Source: Dendrolimus kikuchii (taxonomy: Eukaryota > Arthropoda > Insecta > Lepidoptera > Lasiocampidae). From it: a DNA stretch of 64,000 bases. The notes below the pieces were generated by a model, which saw only the letters and a program-made list of their open reading frames with translations, was not told where the DNA came from and did no database searches. The translations under genes and the position numbers were made by a program. The DNA lies in contig CM034407.1 in the NCBI GenBank assembly GCA_019925095.2, positions 17,180,710 through 17,244,709 of the forward strand, in the 5' to 3' direction. Numbering within the stretch: position 1 is the stretch's first letter; every line of letters starts with the position of its first letter. This document shows positions 30,113 to 41,412 of the stretch, piece by piece.

Positions 30113-30395
30113 TTTTTTTTATTGCAGGAGATCAGCAGACAGGCAGACGGCCCACTTGATGGAAAGCGGTTACCATCGCCTATGGACATTTGCAACACCA
30201 AAGTTGCTACAAATCCGCTGCTGCTCTCTTAAGGGAGACTGGAACCTGGTTACTACTGCCGGAACACAACTCAAGGTTGTTATGGCGACATACTTTAGAT
30301 CAGGGGTGGTACCTGGCTGTGGGTTGTTAAGTCGCCTCTTACGACAGGCCGCCCGGCCGCAGGAAATTGTATTCTTTCTCCGTTTCTGCACGGAT
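30113..30395 (-). mobile_element. SINE-A with internal deletion
   Basis: About 35 bases are missing between AGGGGTGGTA and CCTGGCTGTGG, a deletion across short GGTA/ACC repeats. Confidence 0.9.
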
Positions 30396-30905
30396 TAAAA
30401 TCTTACCAATAAACTCCTCTTTAGTTGAATATTTTGGGTACAACCTACGTTAATCATTCAAATATCGTTTATTTGTACTCCTCTTAGATAAACAACAGGT
30501 AATACACGTTTATAAGTGAAAAAAAGATATTCATTGATTAGGATCTGATTCTGATTCTCTTACTTAAGAGATGGCTAATCGTTTCTTAACGAGATTATTA
30601 TAAGTAAGGCCTTAGATAATTATAGTTTAAGTTTAATGATTGAAATCTGTTTTGTGCTGAAATAAATAAATATACCGAGATAAAAGCAAAGTCGCGAAAA
30701 CGCCATTACTGTTAAGACAATAGAAAAATAAATATTGTACAAGACATTTTCCGAAGGCACTCGTGCGGTCAGTGAAGGCTCTGACGTGCCACCTTGCGTA
30801 AGCATCGAGGCTCTTATTGCTTTGCAAGTGGCTCGAATGTTGTTTCAGTTACATTTTATATATGTAATGTTACAACCGTGCCCTGCTGGTAAGTAACCAA
30901 ATAAA
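30396..30905. other. Unassigned sequence with a GC-richer patch
   Basis: 30745-30840 is richer in GC and has an open minus-strand frame (YARWHVRAFTDRTSAFGK) with no family I recognise. Confidence 0.4.
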
Positions 30906-30906
30906 T

Positions 30907-30958
30907 AAAATGTAAACATGATACCAGGTGGCCTGGTATTATGTTTACATTACATTTT
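30907..30958. repeat. Hairpin
   Basis: AAATGTAAACATGATACCAGG and CCTGGTATTATGTTTACATT pair around a TGG loop, with a small asymmetric insertion in the right arm. Confidence 0.8.
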
Positions 30959-30974
30959 GGGTGGTGATAGGGTA

Positions 30975-31492
30975 TTTACGCCCTTCCAGTCAACAAAGAC
31001 TTATTACTCCTATTCATAACACAACGTTCTTCAATAATTCTTTCACGGTTAAGGCTGTCCAACTTTGGAATTCATTGCCTGTTGCTGTCAGACAAGCAAA
31101 ATCCTTAATAACATCTAAGAACTTAGTCAGGAAATTCTATCTGCAATATGTAAATTTTATATAATTAGTAGATATTATATTGCATATAGTTATATGTTTA
31201 TTATGTTTAAATAGTAGTATAGCATATTATCACCATATCTTGTATATGTATATAACTTATGTGTATATTTGTATATATAGTATAGTTATATATTTATTAT
31301 TAAAATGTAAGTAATCGTACAATAATTATGTATACCACCGTCGCCACTCCTAATTAAAATATTCTTGCCACGGGTTGTCTGGAAGAGATCGCTTTTTAGC
31401 GATAAGACCGCCCTTTGTACCCAACTAGACTAATTAATACTAGTTCGTAAGTTTTTCTGTAATGGTGTACAATAAAGTGTTATCTATCTATC
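30975..31492 (+). pseudogene. LINE-C ORF2 end plus 3' UTR
   Basis: Encodes FFNNSFTVKAVQLWNSLPVA, RQAKSLITSKNLVRKFYLQY and a stop at 31162-31164. The UTR has the hairpin TCGCTTTTTAGCGATAAGAC, GTGTACAATAAAGTG and the (TATC)n end. Best-preserved LINE-C end in the window. Confidence 0.85.
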
Positions 31493-31497
31493 TATTT

Positions 31498-31713
31498 TCC
31501 CGACTGGATGGCTACCACCCCTGGTCTAAAGTATGTCGCCATAACAACCTTGAGTTGTGTTCCGGCATTAGTGGCCAGGTTCCAGTCTCCCTTAAGAGAG
31601 CAGCAGCGCATTTGTAGCACCTTTGGTGTTGCAAATGTCCATAGGCGACGGTAACCGTTGTCCATCAAGTGGACCGTCTGCCTGTCTGCTGAACTCCTGC
31701 AATAAAAAATAAA
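31498..31713 (+). mobile_element. SINE-A, 5'-truncated
   Basis: Starts at CCCGACTGGATGGCTACC directly after the (TATC)n end of LINE-C, so the missing 5' part was lost at that junction. Confidence 0.85.
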
Positions 31714-31861
31714 AAAATACCACCCATCTCCTCTTTCTATTTTCTCCGGCAGCTCTCGCCAACGGACTCCAGCTGCAGGCCTCAGTTTCATTATATCAGT
31801 CTCCGGGTACAGACTTCGTATTTCTAAATCTTTGTCAGTTCCATCTATATATAGTTCTTGG
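31714..31861 (-). other. Unassigned coding-like patch
   Basis: The minus strand is open for about 45 codons (KLRPAAGVRWRELPEKIERG) and GC-richer than flanks. I do not recognise it; a LINE fragment is as likely as a host exon. Confidence 0.3.
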
Positions 31862-32181
31862 TTTTTTTATTTTATTTTATTGCAGGAGTTGAGCAAACAG
31901 TCAGATGGCCCACTTGATGGAAAGCGTTTACCATCGCCTATGGACATTTGCAACACCAAAGGTGCTAGAAATGCGCTGCTGCTCTCTTAAGGGAGACTGG
32001 GACCTGGTCACTAATGCCGGAACACATCTTAAGGTTGTTGGCGACATGCTTTAGACCAAGGGTGGTAGCCATCCAGTCGGGCAAATGCCCTACCACCTGG
32101 CTGTGGGTTGTTTTGTCGCCTCTTATGACAGGCCGCCTGGCCGCACGAAATTGTATTCTTTCTCCGTCCTGCACGGATAAA
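31862..32181 (-). mobile_element. SINE-A, full length
   Basis: Carries small differences (GAGCAAACAGTCAGATGG), otherwise complete. Confidence 0.9.
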
Positions 32182-32400
32182 AAAATTTGTTTTTTGTGTT
32201 TCATTCTAAATCCAATAAATTATGCTTAGCTTGACAGAAGTTTATAATTTAAAAAGACTTCTTCGTGGGCTTCCTTAACAGTATGTATACACAGTTCAGG
32301 GTTCCGTAGCCATTTTGAAAAAATAAACAGAACCATTTTGAAATCATCATATATCTTCTGTCTGTCTTTGTATTCCATAGTCATTTGTGACATAATCTAA

Positions 32401-33075
32401 TCTTATATATAAAATTCTCGTGTCACAGTGTTAGTTACTATACTCCTCCGAAACGGCTTGGCCGATTCTCATGAAATTTTGTGTACATATTGGGTAGGTC
32501 TGAGAATTGGACAACGTCTATTTTTCGTCCCCCTAAATGTTAAGGGTAGTTCAACCCATTTTTTTTTTTAATTTTTAGATTTTTTTATTTTTTTTAGGAT
32601 ACAGCATTAAAAAATACATACAACCCTAAATTTGTACCCCTCTACGATCAACCCCTATTTTTTATTTGTTAATTATAAACTTTAATTTTTTGGCAAGATT
32701 TTTAATCTTATTTTGTCATGACTTAGAATAAAAAAAATATATTACTCTTTTAGATTCACAATTAGAACCGGTAGGTTGCGCTGAGATCGGGTTCTGGAAT
32801 CCTCCTAATCACCTGGAGCAATTTTGGTGATTTTGTTTTTGTGTGTTTGAGTTATGAATGTCAAAGAGGCAAGTGAGGTGTGTAAGAATAAGCCTAAATG
32901 GCACTCTGTTGTTCGTGCCTACCCCGCAAGGGAACTGGCGTGAAGTTATGTATGTATGTGTTTGAGTAGGTACCCGGATGGTTTAGATTCGCAATTAGAA
33001 CCGGTACGTGGCTCTGGGATCGGATACTAGAATTTTATTTTTTAAAGGCAGGACAACGTCTGCCGGGGCCGCTAG
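32401..33075 (+). mobile_element. Helitron, possibly two joined
   Basis: Starts A|TCTTATATATAAAATTCTCG, a 5' end I know from lepidopteran Helitrons. From about 32748 the sequence is Hel-1 type and it ends GGCAGGACAACGTCTGCCGG then GGCCGCTAG|T. Whether the halves are one element or a fusion cannot be told here. Confidence 0.7.
32853..32956 (+). mobile_element. LINE-B, 104-bp 3' fragment
   Basis: TATGAATGTCAAAGAGGCAA through GAAGTTATGTATG. TGTGTTTGAGT flanks it on both sides (32842-32852 and 32957-32967), an 11-bp duplication inside Hel-1 sequence. Confidence 0.9.
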
Positions 33076-33089
33076 TAATATATACATCT

Positions 33090-33272
33090 ATTCTAACAAT
33101 ATATAATTATTCATGTACCTATTTTAATAATATAGGCTACCAATCCCTGCCAAGGATTGCCTGGAAGATATCGCTTTTAAGCGATAAGGCCGCCCATTGT
33201 ACTATCTCTTATATTTTTCGATTTTTGTTTATTGTGCTTTGGTGTACAATAAAGAGTTGTATAATCTATCTT
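33090..33272 (+). mobile_element. LINE-C 3' end
   Basis: TTGCCTGGAAGATATCGCTT and AAGCGATAAGGCCGCCC, then GGTGTACAATAAAGAG. Confidence 0.8.
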
Positions 33273-33321
33273 TTTTATTGAGTTGACTTTTTACTAAAAA
33301 AAATTTAGTAGTAATTATTTT

Positions 33322-33644
33322 TTTATCCGTGCAGGAACGGAGAAAGAATACAATTTCCTGCGGCCGGGCGGCCTGTCGTAAGAGGCGACTAAACAACCCA
33401 CAGCCAGGTGGTAGGGCATTTGCCCGACTGGATGGCTACCACCCCTCGTCTAAAGTATGTCGCCATAACAACCTTAAGTTGTGTTCCGGCATTAGTGACT
33501 AGGTTCCAGTGACCCGTAAGAGAGCAGCAGCGCATTTGTAGCACCTTCGGTGTTGCAAATGTCCATAGGCGATGGTTACCGCTTTCAATCAAGTGGGCCG
33601 TCTGCCTGTCTGCTGAACTCCTGCAATAAAAAAAATAAAAAAAA
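33322..33644 (+). mobile_element. SINE-A, full length
   Basis: Near-consensus with a long A-rich tail. Confidence 0.9.
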
Positions 33645-34084
33645 CAAAACTAAAGTATAAACTGAACCATCTTAAAAATTAAACTACACTACAAAAATAA
33701 ACTTAAAAATTAAATACTTATTGGTGGCAGTTGCTTCTTGTTTTTGGAAATTAAAACTCGATGTAATAATGGACTGTATGATTATTATTAAATTATAAAT
33801 ATACATTGAATGAGTAGAACAAAATATGCAAGAGAGCTGAGTACAATATATGAATGGCTGAATTCATAGTTGTTCAGGTTTCAGCGTTTTCAGTGGGCAA
33901 TTTTGGCCTCCTATATCCCGCATCCCGTCCGACGCCTAGTTGCTAATTCCGCCAGCTTTGGGCGTCGGCGGTATGCGGGGCGCGGAGAGTAGGTGTGCTC
34001 CGGCGGGCGAGTCAGAGGAGTGCTCTCTGTCCGCAACAATACTATTATAAACATATTTACAAGTAAAAAATTTAGTCCAGATCG
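33645..34084. other. Unassigned, GC-rich patch at 33910-34030
   Basis: The patch (GGGCGTCGGCGGTATGCGGG) is open on the minus strand for some 45 codons but shows no motif. It adjoins a LINE-M relic and may be part of it. Confidence 0.35.
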
Positions 34085-34260
34085 CTATCGGTGGTGAGCT
34101 TTCCCAAAATGCTGGCCGCATTCCCAAGTTGTATGGCAACGCTACAGTTGCCCTAAATATAGGTCACGCGAGACTTCTTCCAATCGCCTTGAAAGGTCTC
34201 GATAAAGTTGATAAGCCTCACGTTCCCATGGCACCAAAGTCTCAACCTCTATCTATGTAT
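34085..34260 (-). pseudogene. LINE-M C-terminal module, degenerate
   Basis: Minus strand gives VETLVPWEREAYQLYRDLSR, RLEEVSRDLYLGQL, then an in-frame TAG where QRIS is expected. Confidence 0.65.
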
Positions 34261-34862
34261 ATTTCTAAAATTCATCATTCCTCGAAATTTGGCACGAAAT
34301 ACAATTGCACTTTGCTAAGCACAATATAAATTCACCGTTAGCAAGTGCACAGTCAGCTGAGCGTGGTGACCGCAGCCTTGCAGCCGTGCTCGCTTACTAA
34401 TAAAAGCGGTAGCCCGTAGCCACTGCTACCTCGTTTATCAAATAAGCGGAATTTTCGAAACGTGAAACTTATTCAATGTATTGTATTTGATCATTTCTAA
34501 ATTCAGAAGAATATCAAGATAGAATATAAAACTTACAATAAACGACATTTAGAAAGCATTATAAACATAATTAAAAAAAAAAAACTTTTAAAGAATTTTT
34601 TTTAGTACGTCTTGTCATTATTATAACGGCAATAAAGTTTATCTTTACTTTTATTATGTAACATGTATGTAATTTTGTAACATACTTCTGTATAAAATTT
34701 CTTAAAAAAAAGAGCTTAAGGTAGCTAAATAAGAAGAAAAACACTTTTTAGCTAGAAATATTGCTGGGGAATTTCTTGCCGCTTCTTCTCCTTAACAGCA
34801 ATAACATGTTGCGAAGCGGTGTACATAGAATAGGAAGTAAAATTAAATTTATGTATATGACC
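34261..34862. other. Unassigned, with a recurrent hairpin motif
   Basis: 34776-34815 contains GCCGCTTCTTCTC ... TAACATGTTGCGAAGCGG, also found at 10.4 and 38.0 kb. The rest is featureless AT-rich DNA. Confidence 0.45.
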
Positions 34863-35250
34863 TTCATAAAGAAACATTGCTTGAAGGAGTGGAACTTGTT
34901 TTGAATAAAACTTTTGAATTTGATCATAAGCAGATTTTAGATAATAAAATACATATTAGAATGCTAAAAATAAACAAAAGGGAATGCGTGTATTGTCCTA
35001 ATAAAGTCAATGATACACAACACATCCTTTTTTATATCAAAGATGGTGAAGTTGGAAATACTAATGTGGATAATTTTGTTGAGACTCTACTTAAAGCAAA
35101 AACCGAATGGAGCTCAGTTGACAAATATGTCAATAAAGTTATAAGACAGAAATAAGAGAATGAGAAGAAGTAGACAAACGTGTATCTGCTATAACAACAG
35201 TCACAACAAGGTGTCAGGAAACAAGGTCACAAAATAGGATACCAGGAAGG
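34863..35250 (+). pseudogene. R1-type LINE ORF2 C-terminus
   Basis: The frame reads HIRMLKINKRECVYCPNKVN, DTQHILFYIKDGEVG, VDNFVETLLKAKTEWSSVDK and ends KVIRQK. A CxxC followed by a histidine about 9 residues later, then VE.LL....W..V..YV, is the C-terminal zinc-knuckle layout of R1-clade LINEs. The last cysteine appears replaced by tyrosine (LFY). Upstream reverse transcriptase is missing. A 3' UTR of about 100 bases follows. Confidence 0.6.
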
Positions 35251-35310
35251 CTTTTTAGATGGTTGAAGTCAGACTCGTAGTCCATGAGGATTTCTCTCAA
35301 AGAAAAATCT

Positions 35311-35622
35311 TTTATCCGTGCAAGAACGGAGAAAGAATACAATTTCCTGCAGCCAGGCGGCCTGTCGTAAGAGGCGACAAAACAACCCACAGGTGGTAGG
35401 GCATTTGCCCGACTGGATGGCTACTACCCTTGGTATATATGTCGCCATAACAACCTTGAGTTGTGTTCCGGCATTAGTGACCAGGTTCCAGTCTCCCTTA
35501 AGAGAACAGCAGCGCATTGGTAACGCCTTTGGTGTTGCAAATGTCCATAGGCGATGGTAACCACTTTCCATCAAGTGGGCCGTCTGCCTGTCAGCTGAAC
35601 TCCTGCAATAAAAATAAAAAAG
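35311..35622 (+). mobile_element. SINE-A with 9-base internal loss
   Basis: CAGCCAGGTGG is shortened to CAGGTGG and the CTTTGGTATATATGTCG region is altered; otherwise full length. Confidence 0.9.
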
Positions 35623-36008
35623 AATTACATAAATTACACAAAACCTTAATAATAACCTTTGAAGACCATGGGTCATAAAAATGGCCCGCACTTTTGGAGG
35701 GCTTGTGTGGGGCCATGGGAAGGCCACGTAGCGGCCCTTTGACAAATTTAATGTAAATGTGGCGTGACACTGACCGGCGATTATGCTTGTCTACACCATA
35801 TAATAATGCACTCAAGGACAAGCCCCAGCCAGTGTAGGACTATTATGGGAAATGAGCACAAAAAGTACCGAGCTATTGGGGTGAACTGCTAGTGGTACTA
35901 CTATGGCGACTGCCCGTTGCAATGTTCGGGGAACATGGAAACAACGGGCAGACGGTAACCTGCCACACCATGCCCTCAAAAAATGTAATGATGACCTTAT
36001 TTTTTTTA
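35623..36008. other. Unassigned coding-like sequence
   Basis: 35660-35980 is GC-richer. CTGCCCGTT ... AACGGGCAG (35910-35951) forms a 9-bp stem. Minus-strand words such as KGRYVAFPWPHTSPPKV look coding, but I cannot assign a family. Confidence 0.35.
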
Positions 36009-36256
36009 CGGTCTCTGCGATTGAGCGGGCTAAACCTTTGCCGGCTAACCTCACTGCAACGCAGAGGCTCCGGGTTCGATTCCTGTTATGGTAAATTTCG
36101 GAAACGAATTTTCTCCGTTATTTACTATGGTCTGGGTGTCTGGGATCGGCCCCAGAGTGGTCCATTGTATATTACCCATAACACAAGCGTAACTTGCTTA
36201 ATTTGGGGATATACAGTGTGTGTGTGTTTGTCTGCCGATTTATTTATTTATTTTAA
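36009..36256 (+). mobile_element. SINE-N, full length, tRNA-headed
   Basis: Family reference entry. A-box-like GATTGAGCGGGCTA and, about 45 bases on, the B box GGTTCGATTCC show a tRNA-derived head. The body has TTTACTATGGTCTGGGTGTC and ends GTTTGTCTGCCGATT followed by a TTTA repeat tail. Confidence 0.8.
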
Positions 36257-37049
36257 GGTCTTTTTTAAACAGGCTTAAATCGTTTATTTCTCAAAGAACA
36301 ATACAGTTTATTAAAGAGAAAAATACATTATTATAAATCTACTAAAATAATTAAATCGAGTATATATAATACATATAAGCCAACTTAATTAACAATTATG
36401 TATACTACATTATATTTATAGGTATCATGAGTTAATATTTATCTGTCTGTCGGTCAGGTCTTGTGTTTAAATAAAGTTAAGTCTTGTTTTGAAAATACTT
36501 ATTGATGGAGATACTCTTATGTCTAAAGGTAAATCATTATACAGCTTTCAACAAAAACAAAAAATAGAAAGCATGACAACAGCAGTTAGAAAAAATGGCA
36601 AAAATGTCTCCTAAACACCGAGAACTGGAAACACATTAAATATTAATATTAATTCGTTAAGTTTGCAAGAAACACCGCTGAGTGGCCCTTTTTTGATGCA
36701 AATTGCTATAACTTTCAACGATTTCATTAAAGAAATGCGAATTAATGTGCGCTGCCCTCGTGAGGATTTGCCTTCATAACGAGTGAACTGGGAGAAAGGT
36801 ATTTTCAAATTATATTATGCTCATTATTAATTAAGAAAACTCGTGATAATTTCACTTATAACTAGAATTTTATACTACACTCTTTTGACGGTTTTTCACA
36901 GCTCGATGACGGATCAATTAGTAATGTATTAAAGCGTTACCGACACGATTTGTTATAAAATTCGACTTAATTTATAAATAAGTTTTAAATAGTTATTTTT
37001 CTTTATAGCAGAACATTTTTAACATATTTTTTTTCTCCTTAATGACACC
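36257..37049. other. AT-rich unassigned sequence
   Basis: No gene, repeat or structure recognised. Confidence 0.5.
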
Positions 37050-37850
37050 TGTACACACTTCTTCCTTCGTTGATAACTCTTTCACGGTACAGGCTGTCCG
37101 TTTATGGAACTCACTGCCTCTCAACATCAGACAAGCTAAATCCATAATGTGTTTTAAATTGATGGTTACTAAATATATTTGGTCCTCGCAAGTCTAAAAC
37201 ATGCTACTGATTATATATATATAGTATGATATATCTTATTTTTGTACATACATACATATATACATAACTTCACGCCAGTTCCCTTGCGGGGTAGGCACGA
37301 ACAACAGAGTGCCATTTAGGCTTATTCTTACACACCTCACTTGCCTCGTTGACATTCATAACTCTTGTCATGCAAGCTCGTCTGTTCTTAAGGCTCCTGA
37401 CATCACCTTCTGCTAGTACACGATCAATTTGATCATGGAAGGTGTGTCGTGGCCTTCCACGACTTCTGCATCCATCCACTTTTGCATTGTATATCTGTTT
37501 AGTCATTCTTTCATCATGCATTCTTTCCACATGCCCGAACCACCGGAGCATTCCTTTCCTTACCTTCACCCCGACACTCTCTTTCAGACCAACTCTTTTT
37601 GTATAGTATATAAAGTATATTATTATTTATTTATTTACTTTTTACTTATTCTTGGAATGTTTCTTATTATTTATTGTCTTCGCCGCCACTGTTGTCTTAA
37701 CATTTTCCTTAGTTTAGGGGGTTGCCTGGAAGAGATCGCTTTAAGCGATAAGGCCGCCCTTTGTTCCACATTTATTGTACTTAGTTTTTATAGACGCAAT
37801 TGCTGTTTAATTGACGTTTATCAATAGTTTAAAAAAATTGACATTACATC
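37050..37850 (+). pseudogene. LINE-C ORF2 end and 3' UTR, split by LINE-B
   Basis: 37070-37195 encodes DNSFTVQAVRLWNSLPLNIR and QAKSIMCFKLMVTKYI. The UTR is interrupted at 37238 and resumes at 37604. It then has TTGCCTGGAAGAGATCGCTT and AAGCGATAAGGCCGCCC. Confidence 0.85.
37247..37595 (-). pseudogene. LINE-B inserted in LINE-C
   Basis: TTTTTGTA flanks it on both sides (37239-37246 and 37596-37603). The minus strand is open for 99 codons, KVRKGMLRWFGHVERMHDER to ARELA. Confidence 0.9.
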
Positions 37851-38841
37851 TATGGAGCTTATTGTAATACTTGCAACAACTTGAAGGGTTTATGGTAATA
37901 AAAGAACAGCAACTGGTCACATATTTATAATCAGAGAACCTTACGATTTTAACACATTACAGACCTGGGAAGTTTCTTTCGCCGTTTCTTCTCTCCCAGC
38001 CATAACACGTTGCGAAACGGCAGTAAGATAGCGTAGGCCGCCGCAAACCACCAATCCCGGCCCGCCGGAATCCTTCCCCTCGGGCTTTATATTACCCGTC
38101 GCCCGTTCTCAATTAGTGCTTTGTGTCGCCCTATGGTGGCCATCATTAAATTCATCCCCCTCTCATGGCAACAGTTCAGCCGAGGTAAAACTCCTTAGGG
38201 AGCTCCCTCGAGCAAGTTGCCCCCCCGGGCTCGAGCGCCTTCGCTTCGCGAAGGCACTCGCCCCAAAAACCCCGGTAAAGTTGTAAGGTCTTCGGACCAA
38301 CAACATAAAGTCAAGTCCAATAATATATAATATACATTACAGACACTGACTTTGAACACTCGACAAGCATTTTATAGAACACCTCGCCATCCCTCCAACA
38401 ATTTTACAGTACATGAAACTTCGCAATTGGAACAACCGATAGCGGATTGAAGTCATTGATAAACTATTTGAATTAAAGTGTTATGAATGAAAAGAATTTA
38501 ACACATTACTATTTGGAAATAAAAGGATAATATTTTATACAAGATATCATATAACACATTATACTTAAAGTTTTACGTGTAATAAAATGAACTGAACACA
38601 ATACAAATCTATCACGTCTGCCAACATGAAAACAAAATGTAGTGAATACCGTATATATACAACTGAGACATTTTGAATTATAATCTACACAATTATCACA
38701 TTATATAAAGGATAAATATTGTAACAAAATTATTGTAAATTATTGACAACTACTCTATACAAAACAGGCGCTAATTCACAGTATAAATAAAAATATAACA
38801 TTACTATTCAATTAAGAAAATGGCTGATTGTATGGTTTAGA
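37851..38841. other. Unassigned, with a GC-rich block at 38030-38300
   Basis: 37993-38030 carries the GCCGTTTCTTCTC ... TTGCGAAACGGC hairpin motif. The GC-rich block after it includes GCCTTCGCTTCGCGAAGGC (perfect 8-bp stem) and paired GCTCGAG words. The rest to 38841 is AT-rich and featureless. Confidence 0.45.
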
Positions 38842-38854
38842 AATAAGAGGGTAC

Positions 38855-39092
38855 ATACATACATACATACATAACTTCACGCCAGTTCCCTTGCGGGATA
38901 GTCACGAACAACAAAACACCATTTAGGCTTATTCTTACACACCTCACTTGCTTCTTCGACATTCATAACTCTTGTCATGCACGCTCGTCTGTTCTTAACG
39001 CTCCTGAGATCACCTTCTGCTACTACACGATCAATTTGATCATAGAAGGTGTGTCGTGGCCTTCCACGACTTCTGCGTCCATCCACTTTTGC
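38855..39092 (-). pseudogene. LINE-B with a long target duplication
   Basis: AATAAGAGGGTACAT occurs at 38842 and again at 39093. The element's (CATA)n tail merges with the CAT of the target, so the exact left limit is ambiguous. Confidence 0.9.
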
Positions 39093-39217
39093 AATAAGAG
39101 GGTACATAACAAAATTAATTATTAACTTTAAAAAGAAACATGACAAGAACAACTATACTACTAAATAACTGTAACATTATATCAAATTTTAACCAATAGT
39201 AAGAAAAATACTACTAG

Positions 39218-39470
39218 ACGGCCTCTGTGGTTGAGCGGGCTAAGCCTTTGCCGGCCTACCTCACTGCAACGTAGAGGCTCCGGGTTCGATTCCTGGTATA
39301 GTAAATTTCGGAAACGTATTTTCTCCGTTATTTACTATGGTCTGGGTGTCTGGGATCGGCCCCAGAGTAGTCCGTTGTATATTACTCATAACACAAGCGT
39401 AACTTGCTTAATTTGGGGATATACAATGTGTGTGTTTGTCTGCCGATTATTATATTATATTATTATTATA
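39218..39470 (+). mobile_element. SINE-N, full length
   Basis: CTGTGGTTGAGCGGGCTAAG (A box), GGTTCGATTCC (B box), end GTTTGTCTGCCGATTATTAT. Most complete copy. Confidence 0.85.
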
Positions 39471-39555
39471 AAATGAACGAATGAAATGTTACCTTAAAGT
39501 CACGAAGAAAATATTGGAAAAAACTTTTGTCAATTCAGAAGTAATTTATACTTTA

Positions 39556-39753
39556 CTAGCGGTCCCGGCAGACGACGAGCTGCCTTGGAAAAAATTAGAA
39601 ACCAATTGCAATGCCACATACCTGTTCCAATTTTGAATCTAAACTATCCCCGAATCCACTTGAACACACACAAAAAAATTCATTCAAATCGGTCCAGCCG
39701 TTTAGGAGGAGTTCACTGTCAACACACGTACAGAAGAATTATATATATAAAGA
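39556..39753 (-). mobile_element. Non-autonomous Helitron
   Basis: Minus strand starts A|TCTTTATATATATAATTC and ends GCTCGTCGTCTGCCGGGAC then CGCTAG|T, with a hairpin in GGCAG...CTGCC. 198 bp. Confidence 0.75.
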
Positions 39754-39959
39754 TATTCGAAAAGGAAACGTAGTATATGGCAAATGTCATCAAGTTAATA
39801 AGTTTATATTTTGTCATAGAAAGTGTTTATTAGGATTAATTCGTTTTAAAAATAGTTTGAGGGTAGATACAAGCAAACTCAAGAATCACGGTATCCGTAT
39901 GGATTTTTTGTTATCATATTAATGAATTAAAATTGAATTGATATGATAAATTTCAATAG
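39754..39959. other. Unassigned sequence
   Basis: Open on the plus strand for about 50 codons without a motif. Lies between a Helitron and a Penelope fragment. Confidence 0.4.
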
Positions 39960-40368
39960 AGACGATGGTTCGCAAGTACCACTTGTTTGGGATCCGATCA
40001 TCGAAACTATTAAGACCCAAACCCAGCAAAAACCCACTGCCAGACCTCAAGACACTGTGAGCTCTTTCTGCGTGTAACGGAACACAAACCAAGTTGATTG
40101 ATAATTTCTTTTATTTTACCTCCCACCCATTTTAATATTATATAAAATTATTAGAGCTAAGCATGTTTACTGAAGAACCTTAAACAAAATTAAAACTAAA
40201 TAATTAAAATGAACAAGTTGGCGGTAGGCTAAATAAAACTTTAACAATACTCATTGACAATTGACATCTTTGTCTTGCGTGATCACGGCTACTGAAAAGT
40301 GGCTAAAACATCGGAATAATAAAACTCAAATGAATGTCCGCGCTTAAAAGCCGTCAAAAGTATTATTA
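39960..40368 (+). mobile_element. PLE 3' end
   Basis: 39960-40078 encodes SQVPLVWDPIIETIKTQTQQ and ARPQDTVSSFCV plus stop, the C-terminus of the frame at 10528-11127. The 3' region to CGCGCTTAAAAGCCG matches that copy but lacks about 90 bases. Confidence 0.85.
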
Positions 40369-40410
40369 GTGAATTTTGAATGTATGAAGGCCGCCTTCGT
40401 AATAGAATAG

Positions 40411-40727
40411 ACTATCCGTGCAGGAACGTAGAAAGAATACAATTTCCTGTGGCCGGGCGGCCTGTCTTAAGAGGCGATAAAACAACCCACAGCCAAGTGG
40501 TAGGGTATTTGCTCGACTGGACAGCGACCACCCCTAGTCTAGAGTATGCCGCCATAACAATCTTGAGTTGTGTTCCGGCATTAGTGACCAGGGCCCAGTC
40601 TCCCTTAAGAGAGCAGCAGCGCATTTGTAGCACCGTTGGTATTGCAAATGTCCATAGGCGATGGTAACCGCTTTCCGTCGAGTGGGCCGTCTGCCTGTCT
40701 GCTGAACTCCTGCAATAAAAAAATATA
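40411..40727 (+). mobile_element. SINE-A, full length
   Basis: Preceded by GAATAGACTAT, the same 11 bases as the copy at 4522. This suggests either a shared longer 5' variant or chance. Confidence 0.9.
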
Positions 40728-41412
40728 GAAAAATATTTTTGAAAAATTGGGAAGATGATATCTCCTAACAACTCAATCTGTAAAGCGCCTGAAATAAACA
40801 AGACAAACGAATATATTCGCGATCTGTTAATTTGAATGAATACCAAAAGAAATCGTGCATGTCTTGAGTGACGTATGAGGGTGCAAGAGAAGGGGTAGCC
40901 GGGGTGGAACGCCTACACCAATGTTTCCTGATTTATTCTTATGTGAATTGGACAAGAAAATTCACTCGTAAAGGTCGGTTCACCTATGCGAAATTTTATT
41001 TTACGAGTTTTTGTTATTTCTAGAATAGAATAGAATAGAATAGAATATACTTTATTGCATAACATTAAGCCGAAGCACACATAGATGGCTTTGATGCTTT
41101 GTGGCGTAAAAAAACAGCGTCGTTACTGGGCAGATTGCGTGGTAGCAGCAACAGCATCCTGAAGGGAATAGCTGATAAGTTTGACTGCCCACTGATTTGG
41201 TCCTTCATTAAAAGAACTAAATCAGTGCTAGTCATTAATTACTAACATAGACATAAGGAAAAAAAACTAATTACTAATAACATTATAGTGTGTATATTTG
41301 TATTAGACTGTTTATTCGTGTATGTATATTTGTATTGGACTGTGTTGTCTTTAAATAAATAAATTATTAGAAGGCAATAGGGGGTCTTATCACTGAAAGA
41401 ATTATTCTATTA
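40728..41412. other. Unassigned, with a (TAGAA)n-ended LINE tail near 41024
   Basis: 41022-41060 reads AGAATAGAATAGAATATACT then TTATTGCATAACATT. On the minus strand this is GCAATAAAGTATATTC plus (TATTC)n, a LINE 3' end. A 53-bp piece of the same tail is at 59416. Its upstream extent, to about 41190, is uncertain. Confidence 0.5.
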
